Of a DNA stretch of 25,111 bases, positions 17,843 to 23,484 are shown one piece after another. The notes under the pieces are model-generated. The model had not been told where the DNA came from. It ran no database searches and saw only the letters and a list, made by a program, of their open reading frames with translations. This DNA is from CAZGSG01 sp964528095. GTDB lineage: Bacteria; Bacteroidota; Bacteroidia; Chitinophagales; Chitinophagaceae. Both the position numbers and the translations under genes were made by a program. Location of the stretch: contig CAZGSG010000055.1 of assembly GCA_964528095.1 (NCBI GenBank), positions 1 to 25,111 of the forward strand. The letters are read 5' to 3'. How positions within the stretch are numbered: the stretch's first letter is position 1; each line of letters opens with the position of its first letter.

Positions 17843-17953
17843 CTAGCGTTTTTCGCTCATATTATTTCCTGCCAGTTCAGGACCACCGCTTTGCACAAGC
17901 CGGACAGGGTTGCCGCAGGTATGTGCATCAATACATTCGAAGATATGTTTCAT
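17843..17953 (-). pseudogene. 5' end of the 4-hydroxyproline 2-epimerase gene, cut off by an amber codon
   Basis: From the ATG at 17953 the frame reads MKHIFECIDAHTCGNPVRLV, then QSGGPELAGNNMSEKR, then TAG at 17843-17845. It continues with HFMREYDWIRTG in the same frame. IDAHTCGNPVRLV and MSEKR-x-HF-x-REYDWIRTG are conserved N-terminal motifs of the family, and the stop sits where a Gln (CAG) would fit. A single C-to-T change explains it. The intact gene would run 16919-17953 (344 codons). TAG is used as the normal stop at 10848-10850, 19341-19343 and 22147-22149, so recoding of TAG as an amino acid is unlikely. Confidence 0.85.
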
Positions 17954-17967
17954 CGTGTTTTTATTCT

Positions 17968-17988
17968 CTGGCCGGCAAAACCGGCCAG
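17968..17988. repeat. perfect GC-rich hairpin between divergent genes
   Basis: Stem CTGGCCGG (17968-17975) and CCGGCCAG (17981-17988) with a 5-nt loop CAAAA. It lies 14 bp upstream of the original epimerase ATG (17953) and about 20 bp before the -7 box of the divergent gene. No T run follows on either strand, so it is not a terminator. An operator or a stabilised 5' leader of the epimerase operon is more likely. Confidence 0.5.
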
Positions 17989-18008
17989 TCATTTATCAAA
18001 ACCTTTTG

Positions 18009-18016
18009 TAAATTTG
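18009..18016 (+). promoter_or_regulatory. -7 box of the sterol desaturase family gene
   Basis: TAAATTTG is a perfect match to TAnnTTTG and lies 19 nt before the ATG at 18036. No obvious -33 TTTG at the standard distance. Confidence 0.45.
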
Positions 18017-18035
18017 AATTGCCTCAAATCTCCAT

Positions 18036-19343
18036 ATGGAACAATACGGAAAGATACTGCTCATTGCAATGCCAGCCTTTTTACTGCTGGTATTATTTGA
18101 AAAATGGTATGGCTGGTATAAAAAGAAAGACACGGTCCGAAATATGGATATGATCGCCAGTCTTAGCAGCGGCGTGACAAATGTGACCAAAGATGTGCTC
18201 GGTATTTCCCTGGCCATCATCACTTACCCCTGGCTGCTGGACCACCTGGCGCTTACACATATTTCCAATTCAGTTATCGTATATATTATAGCATTCTTTG
18301 TGCTCGATTTTGCAGGTTATTGGGTACATCGCATTCAGCATGTAACCAATTTTTTCTGGAATGGGCATCTTGTGCATCATAGCAGCGAAGAATTTAACCT
18401 GGCCTGTGCACTGCGACAAAGTATTTCTTCAATTGTGCGGATCTTTATCATCTTCCTGCTACCTGCTGCATTGGTTGGAGTACCGGGACAGGTGATTGCT
18501 GTCGTAGCGCCGCTTCATTTATTCGCGCAATTCTGGTATCATACCCAGCATATCAATAAAATGGGTTTTTTAGAAAAGATCATTGTTACGCCCTCTCATC
18601 ACCGGGTGCACCATGCCATCAATCCCCAGTATATCGATAAAAACTATGGGCAGATCTTTATTTTCTGGGATAAATGGTTTGGCTCTTTCCAGGAAGAACT
18701 TAGTTCTGCGCCGCCAGTCTATGGTATTACCCGGCCTGTTCAAACCTGGAACCCTATTAAAATTAATTTTCAACATGTATGGTTACTTGCACAGGACGCA
18801 TGGCGCACCAGTAACTGGAAAGACAAATTCACCCTATGGTTCAAACCAACAGGCTACCGGCCTGCAGATGTTATTGAGAAATACCCTGTCTATAAAATCG
18901 AAGATGTTTACCAGTTTGAAAAGTATTCACCTAAAGCCTCTAAAGGCCTGGCTATATGGTGCTGGATACAACTGCTCATCTTATTAGTGTTCCTGAGCTA
19001 TCTATTTGGGGATATTGCGGTCATTAATAAGCTGGACAAAAATTTTATTTACTGGTATGGAGCGTTTATTTTTTTGACCGTGTATGCTCTGACAGAATTA
19101 ATGGACAGAAGCCCTTATGCTGTGTTCTGGGAATTTTTGAGAGGCGTGTTGGGTGTATTTTTTCTTTACCAGCAAAATGACTGGTTTGGAGCAAGCGGCT
19201 ATTTGCCGGCTGTCAATTATATTTTAATGGGTTACTTTATTATTTCTGTTGTTATTACAGCGTGGTTTGTTATTCAACATAAAAAAGAAGATCAGGTGCA
19301 GAAAACATTACTTGCAGGCTCGAGCCTCCAGGGTAATATGTAG
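18036..19343 (+). CDS. sterol desaturase / fatty acid hydroxylase family membrane protein
   Basis: A 435-residue integral membrane protein with a di-iron histidine cluster. The pattern is His98-x3-His102 (HRIQH), His111-x2-His114-His115 (HLVHH), and His189-x2-His192-His193 (HHRVHH), with extra His161 and His172 between, as in the fatty acid hydroxylase superfamily. The layout resembles alkylglycerol monooxygenase. Hydrophobic segments are at about residues 5-21, 50-68, 78-96, 130-165, and a C-terminal block of helices (about 315-420) beyond the catalytic domain. The family hydroxylates or desaturates lipids such as sterols, carotenoids, sphinganine or ether lipids; the substrate here is unknown. 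The gene stands alone and is divergent from the hydroxyproline operon. It ends in TAG. Confidence 0.9.
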   Translation: MEQYGKILLIAMPAFLLLVLFEKWYGWYKKKDTVRNMDMIASLSSGVTNVTKDVLGISLAIITYPWLLDHLALTHISNSVIVYIIAFFVLDFAGYWVHRIQHVTNFFWNGHLVHHSSEEFNLACALRQSISSIVRIFIIFLLPAALVGVPGQVIAVVAPLHLFAQFWYHTQHINKMGFLEKIIVTPSHHRVHHAINPQYIDKNYGQIFIFWDKWFGSFQEELSSAPPVYGITRPVQTWNPIKINFQHVWLLAQDAWRTSNWKDKFTLWFKPTGYRPADVIEKYPVYKIEDVYQFEKYSPKASKGLAIWCWIQLLILLVFLSYLFGDIAVINKLDKNFIYWYGAFIFLTVYALTELMDRSPYAVFWEFLRGVLGVFFLYQQNDWFGASGYLPAVNYILMGYFIISVVITAWFVIQHKKEDQVQKTLLAGSSLQGNM

Positions 19344-19801
19344 GCCCCTGGGAGTGTGCTCAAAAACTAGTTTTTCATCAAAAATGAAGTTATTGACTCT
19401 TCTTTAATTTCATCCGCTACAAATAAGATTTCCAAATTAAAAGCCCGGAAAATCCGCTTTTGAAGCCCCCCGATTCAATCGGCTCAATGGCAGGAGGCGG
19501 AAAGACCATTTGGTATGAACTACTTTAAAATAGTCAACCGCCCCCAACAAAAGGATTCGCAGCATCGGGGCTGAACATGGTTAACTTCATCTATAAAATC
19601 GCTTCCAGGTTCAGTCCCTGCTTAACATTTTAAATTCAACTTTTAGTTCTTACCTTCAGTACGAATAAAAACAATCAGGCATTTCAGGTGAGAACAAGAA
19701 TGAATTCATCATGTATACATTGATGCTGAGCTTCTGCAAAACGGCTTCTCTTTTATCTGAAATTAGATTTGAAAAGAACTATTTTAGAACATCAATAGTA
19801 T
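19344..19801. other. 458-bp non-coding region rich in inverted repeats
   Basis: No convincing gene. Contents are a 14-bp palindrome AAAAACTAGTTTTT (19362-19375), an inverted repeat CCGATT-C-AATCGG (19470-19482), and a nested arrangement in 19496-19542. There GGCGG pairs with CCGCC and encloses two small stems, ACCA/TGGT (19505-19514) and ACTA/TAGT (19519-19534). This could fold as a three-way junction RNA, but covariation is unknown. The -7 box of the next gene lies at 19764-19771. A 62-codon frame at 19711-19899 overlaps the next gene's start out of frame and has no support. Confidence 0.4.
19764..19771 (+). promoter_or_regulatory. -7 box of the TDO-like gene
   Basis: TAGATTTG is a perfect match to TAnnTTTG, 30 nt before the ATG at 19802. 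A -33 TTTG was not evident. It indicates that the island has its own promoter. Confidence 0.45.
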
Positions 19802-21178
19802 ATGACAAAACAGTCAAAAAAAAAGAACGGTGTTATTGCGGAAACGTACCACGACTTACAAGCTCTGGGGTCTTTGGAGAAAGCTTCCTTTATTTATAAG
19901 ACAAAAAATCTTTCTGAATGGGCATTAGTGAAAGCTATTTTGCAGGGCACTGAAATTGGCATCCAGAATTTAAATGATCTTTTAGATAGAGTAATAAAAG
20001 ATCTGAATAGTAATAGAATTGGAAACGCAGCAATTAAATTGGCTTGGTTTAAAGACTTGAATTATCTAATAATTAAACTTACGGACATTATTCAAGTAGT
20101 AGTCAATGAAGACTTAGAAAAGGATAAAAAAAGAGCTTTTATGATTTCTTCCAATACCAAATTGGAATATCTGCTAAAAAAAACCGATATCGCCATTAAA
20201 AAATACATTTCGAAAAACAATATAAAACTTGAACCTTTTTTTGAGACAGGAGAATTAAATGGTGAATTCTATAAATTTTTGCACGACTACAGAATAATAT
20301 CTTACGAGATTATTGTCTGGAATAAATCGTTACTCCACTTTTCAATACCTTCTGATGCAAGCTATGAGAATTTTATTGGCCTAGAATTAATAACTAAAGC
20401 TGTAAACGAACCGAGAGTAAAAGATGACACTTTTTTCACCCAATTTAGGGGACTCCATCAAATTCCTGAGATTTTGACGGCTGTAGTAAATAATTATCTT
20501 AAGCAAGCAATAGAAGATTTAAAAAAAAGCAAACTTGAGCAAACACACAAACATTTAAGAATTGTTAATATACTTTACGAAATTACTTTAGCGTCGCTAA
20601 AACCTATTATTGATAATTTGTCGCAAAATGAATATCATAAATTTAGAAAATATCTTGGACAAACCAGTGGTAGCCATTCTGTAAATCTACATTTCCAACT
20701 TTTTCGTGATTTATACCCTGCAATAGCGCAAGAATATGTTTCACTTTATTTTAAGAATAAAAAAAATTACAAGCTAAATATTAAAAAAGATTATAGGGTG
20801 AAGCTTATTGAGAATGAACTTTTCAAGTTAAGGGATTTAATCAGGCAATGGAGAGTTTTTCATTTGCATTTGCCAAAAAACAATCTAGGGAAAAATAAAA
20901 CAAAATCTCTTATTGGAGCAAAAGAAGCGGTTAGTGCAGCTGAAAAAATGCAAAGTACAGCAAATTCAAGAGACCCGTTAAATGCATTGACGGGTGTTTA
21001 TCAAAACTATGACGAGAGTAAAAACACTCCTCTATTGACTTATTTAATGTCAAAACATTCCTTTAATAAGGAACTTGATATGGTACTTGGAAATATTACT
21101 AAAAAGAGATTCCCTGATGTTCAAAACAGGGTAGGTCATTTTAAAACTCAAGTTGTCGCAAAAACCACCAAAAAATAA
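19802..21178 (+). CDS. tryptophan 2,3-dioxygenase-like protein with tandem N-terminal module
   Basis: 458 residues, mostly alpha-helical, no signal peptide. The C-terminal half resembles TDO: the N-terminal pattern YENFIGLELITKA...FRGLHQIPEIL matches the TDO distal-His segment HQxxEL (His219, Glu223). FRKYLGQTSGSHS (281-293) matches FRxxLxPASGFQS, with Arg282 at the substrate-carboxylate position. WRVFH (350-354) matches the WRYxH proximal heme ligand, His354. The TDO loop GTGGSSG is absent, so true tryptophan oxidation is doubtful. Residues 16-68 align without gaps to 188-240, an internal duplication; in the first copy the His is Leu47. The gene is AT-rich (16 G+C in the 60 bases 20161-20220), unlike its neighbours, and carries an A9 run at 19816-19824. 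It is followed after 8 bp by a membrane protein gene, so the two form an operon. Homology is by motif only. Confidence 0.6.
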   Translation: MTKQSKKKNGVIAETYHDLQALGSLEKASFIYKTKNLSEWALVKAILQGTEIGIQNLNDLLDRVIKDLNSNRIGNAAIKLAWFKDLNYLIIKLTDIIQVVVNEDLEKDKKRAFMISSNTKLEYLLKKTDIAIKKYISKNNIKLEPFFETGELNGEFYKFLHDYRIISYEIIVWNKSLLHFSIPSDASYENFIGLELITKAVNEPRVKDDTFFTQFRGLHQIPEILTAVVNNYLKQAIEDLKKSKLEQTHKHLRIVNILYEITLASLKPIIDNLSQNEYHKFRKYLGQTSGSHSVNLHFQLFRDLYPAIAQEYVSLYFKNKKNYKLNIKKDYRVKLIENELFKLRDLIRQWRVFHLHLPKNNLGKNKTKSLIGAKEAVSAAEKMQSTANSRDPLNALTGVYQNYDESKNTPLLTYLMSKHSFNKELDMVLGNITKKRFPDVQNRVGHFKTQVVAKTTKK

Positions 21179-21186
21179 ATAACAAT

Positions 21187-22149
21187 ATGAATAAATTGTT
21201 TGATTGGCTATTGCAATGGAAAACACTTAAAAAACTTCTTTCCCATGAGTTATACCATTTATTTGTTACTTCGGTTTTTGTTTTTGTTGCAATAAAAATC
21301 CATGAATCAAAAATTACTGACATTACGTGGGTAACAGTTATTATTTTGATTTTGGCATTTATTGTACTTAACTTATTTGTAAGAGCGTTTGATTTTTATC
21401 ATAATGAAAAGAAAAAAGAAAATCAGAACGAAATTATCACTCAATTTATCACAAATAAATTTCAAGTAGATGAGGCGTATAAAATCTCTTTAACGGAAGT
21501 TAAAAAAGCAGAGACAAAAATTATTATTGTAGCGGATTATTCACCTCCTTTTGAACCACTGGATCCAACAAATGAGAGACATGCGTACTATCTGGAAATT
21601 GAAAATAAATTGAAATCCAAAAGCGGTGAAGGGTTTCAATATATTCGGATTATGCAAAGAGATAAAGATAACTTTGAAAAAATACGAACGAATAACGGCA
21701 AAATCAATAGATATGAGTGGATAGAAGGCGATGAGCAAGCCTATGCTCATTGTAAAAGAGTTCTTGAGATCAAGAAAAACAATAGAAATCTAAATATCAA
21801 ATTAATTGTATCTCGCAATGTACCATCAATGCCAAGTATACTGATTGTTGATAAACATAAAATGTTATTCACAATTCCCCGAAGAGAAGATGGTCCGGAT
21901 ATTAGTACTGCGGGGGTATTAAATTTTACTGATACTACTGATGACGGATCTGCCCTGGTAGAAAAGTTTTCCAATATATTAAGTACAATAAATCACGAAA
22001 GCAATGAAGCACTTTTAATTACTGAAATCGGGGGATTTTCAGAAGAGTTTACGCCATATGAACTAAAAAATGCGAAAGAAAAAAATTATCCCGACAAGAT
22101 AAAGAAGATAAAAGAAGATTTTACTAAATGGATGACTATGAATAGTTAG
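21187..22149 (+). CDS. two-helix membrane protein with cytosolic alpha/beta domain, function unknown
   Basis: 320 residues. Two hydrophobic helices lie near the N-terminus (about 23-39 and 46-66), then a charged linker (74-82) and a soluble domain. The domain alternates strands and helices: KIIIVADYSP (111-120), YYLEIENKL (134-142), FQYIRIMQ (150-157), HCKRVLEIKK (188-197), IKLIVS (204-209), SILIVDKHKMLFTIPR (217-232). The last pair of strands recalls the second strand pair of phospholipase D-like folds, but the HxK(x)4D catalytic motif is not present. It may therefore be a ligand-sensing or degenerate domain. Composition is AT-rich like its upstream partner, 8 bp away, suggesting transfer as a unit. 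The stop TAG lies two bases from the end of the convergent aminotransferase gene. Function not recognised. Confidence 0.6.
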   Translation: MNKLFDWLLQWKTLKKLLSHELYHLFVTSVFVFVAIKIHESKITDITWVTVIILILAFIVLNLFVRAFDFYHNEKKKENQNEIITQFITNKFQVDEAYKISLTEVKKAETKIIIVADYSPPFEPLDPTNERHAYYLEIENKLKSKSGEGFQYIRIMQRDKDNFEKIRTNNGKINRYEWIEGDEQAYAHCKRVLEIKKNNRNLNIKLIVSRNVPSMPSILIVDKHKMLFTIPRREDGPDISTAGVLNFTDTTDDGSALVEKFSNILSTINHESNEALLITEIGGFSEEFTPYELKNAKEKNYPDKIKKIKEDFTKWMTMNS

Positions 22150-22151
22150 AA

Positions 22152-23306
22152 TTATATTTTATTTATAATATCTCCTGCAGTAATTAGGACATCGTCTGTC
22201 TTCGCAAAACAGAGTCGAATGAGTTTGTCATCTTGCTGATCACTATACATTCTTGAAACAGGAATAGCTGCAACACCATACTCTTTAATGAGACGCTCGC
22301 AAAAATCAAAATCATTTTCATTTGAAATTCCCGAATAATCAAACAACTGGAAATAGGAGCCTTTGCATGGCAATGGTATAAATTTTGATTCTTTGGTTGC
22401 TTTCAGAAACAGGTTTCTTTTCTCCTGGTAAAATTGGGACAATTCCAGGTAATCATTTGATTTTTCCATGTATAACGCGATTGCTTTTTGCAACGGATGT
22501 GTAACGCAATACACCGTATTCTGATGGACTTTTCGTAATTCAATAGTCAATTCTTTCGGAGCAATACAATATCCGACCTTCCACCCGGTTATATGATATG
22601 TTTTGCCAAAAGAAAATATTGAAAACGTCCGTTCTCTTAATTCGGGATATTTCAACGGACTTTCATGCGTTTCCCCGTCGAATACCATATGTTCATAAAC
22701 TTCATCGCTCATTATAAAAATGTTTGTACCTCTAACCAATTCAATAAGACGCAACATATCCTCTTTAGTAAGTACTGAACCTGTAGGGTTATTGGGAGTA
22801 CTTATGCAAATCATTTTAGTCTTATCAGTAATTAACCTGGCGAAATCATTCCAAACAATGTTAAATTCAGGAGGCTTCATTTTATAAATTACTGGTTTAC
22901 CCCCGACCAGGTCTATTGCAGGACGGTAACAATCATAACATGGTTCAATGATAATTACTTCATCACCAGGCCAGACAAGGGCTGCAATTGTATCAAATAT
23001 CATCTCTGTTGCACCTACCCCTATAGTAATTTCTGTTTCGGGATTGACATTTACTCCATAACAACTATGCACCTTTTCAGCGATTCTCTCTCGTAGAATT
23101 GACAATCCGGCCATTGGCGCATATTGATTGACAAATGGTAAACTTTTATCTTTTAAACACTTATCAACCAGGTCTTGCAATTCTTGCGATGGTTGAAAAT
23201 TTGGAAATCCCTGAGAAAGGTTAATCGCTTTATACTCATTCGCCAACCCTGACATGTATGAAAATATATGCGATGTAACGTAAGGAAGCTTTGATTTGAA
23301 GTTCAT
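22152..23306 (-). CDS. PLP-dependent aminotransferase, YbdL/kynurenine aminotransferase type
   Basis: 384 residues from the ATG at 23306, fold type I aminotransferase. It closely follows the pattern of E. coli YbdL, a methionine/aromatic 2-oxo-acid aminotransferase whose relatives include kynurenine aminotransferases. Landmarks are INLSQGFPNF near the N-terminus, NQYAPMAGLSILRE, PNNPTG with Asn173, SDEVYEH with Asp201, the PLP lysine Lys235 in SFGKTYHITGWKVGYC, and the carboxylate-binding Arg364 in LIRLCFAK. The frame is open to a GTG at 23339, but a perfect -7 box (23328-23335) lies between, so the ATG is the start. In methionine-salvage organisms this family closes the cycle, while the neighbouring TDO-like gene raises the question of a kynurenine role. 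Base composition is intermediate. Confidence 0.92.
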   Translation of the reverse strand: MNFKSKLPYVTSHIFSYMSGLANEYKAINLSQGFPNFQPSQELQDLVDKCLKDKSLPFVNQYAPMAGLSILRERIAEKVHSCYGVNVNPETEITIGVGATEMIFDTIAALVWPGDEVIIIEPCYDCYRPAIDLVGGKPVIYKMKPPEFNIVWNDFARLITDKTKMICISTPNNPTGSVLTKEDMLRLIELVRGTNIFIMSDEVYEHMVFDGETHESPLKYPELRERTFSIFSFGKTYHITGWKVGYCIAPKELTIELRKVHQNTVYCVTHPLQKAIALYMEKSNDYLELSQFYQEKRNLFLKATKESKFIPLPCKGSYFQLFDYSGISNENDFDFCERLIKEYGVAAIPVSRMYSDQQDDKLIRLCFAKTDDVLITAGDIINKI

Positions 23307-23327
23307 GGAACCAGAGTTTTTACGCCA

Positions 23328-23335
23328 CAAAAATA
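23328..23335 (-). promoter_or_regulatory. -7 box of the aminotransferase gene
   Basis: The minus strand reads TATTTTTG, a perfect match to TAnnTTTG, 21 nt upstream of the ATG at 23306. A TTTTG lies about 14 nt further upstream, closer than the usual -33 spacing. The box excludes the upstream GTG (23339) as a start. Confidence 0.45.
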
Positions 23336-23484
23336 GCACTTAACTTTTTCAAAACAGAGCTAAAGTGATGAAGAAGCACGAGTGTATAATATGGGATTTG
23401 TTGAAAAGAGGGCTAAAGTATGGTCTTATTGTGTCATTAAGTTTATTCCCGTTGGAGTGTTAGGCTTTGCTATAACTAATATCG

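Noticed and set aside
17843..17845. TAG recoded to an amino acid in this organism
   Set aside because: TAG ends at least three other genes in the window (stops at 10848, 19341 and 22147), so general recoding is not supported.
17968..17988. Rho-independent terminator
   Set aside because: Strong stem, but no T run follows on either strand, and it lies between two divergent starts where no transcript should end.
17840..18153. Plus-strand frames of 86 and 76 codons near the epimerase start
   Set aside because: They cross the epimerase 5' end and the promoter region, overlap the start of the 18036 gene, and show no motif.
19711..19899. 62-codon frame overlapping the TDO-like start
   Set aside because: Out of frame, low-complexity, no homology signal; kept only as a note because of the A9 run.
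19344..22151. Island as an insertion sequence or prophage fragment
   Set aside because: No transposase, integrase, terminal inverted repeats or target-site duplication could be identified by eye.
23307..23339. GTG start for the aminotransferase giving 395 residues
   Set aside because: A perfect -7 box lies downstream of it and the extra residues do not resemble the family; the ATG at 23306 is better.
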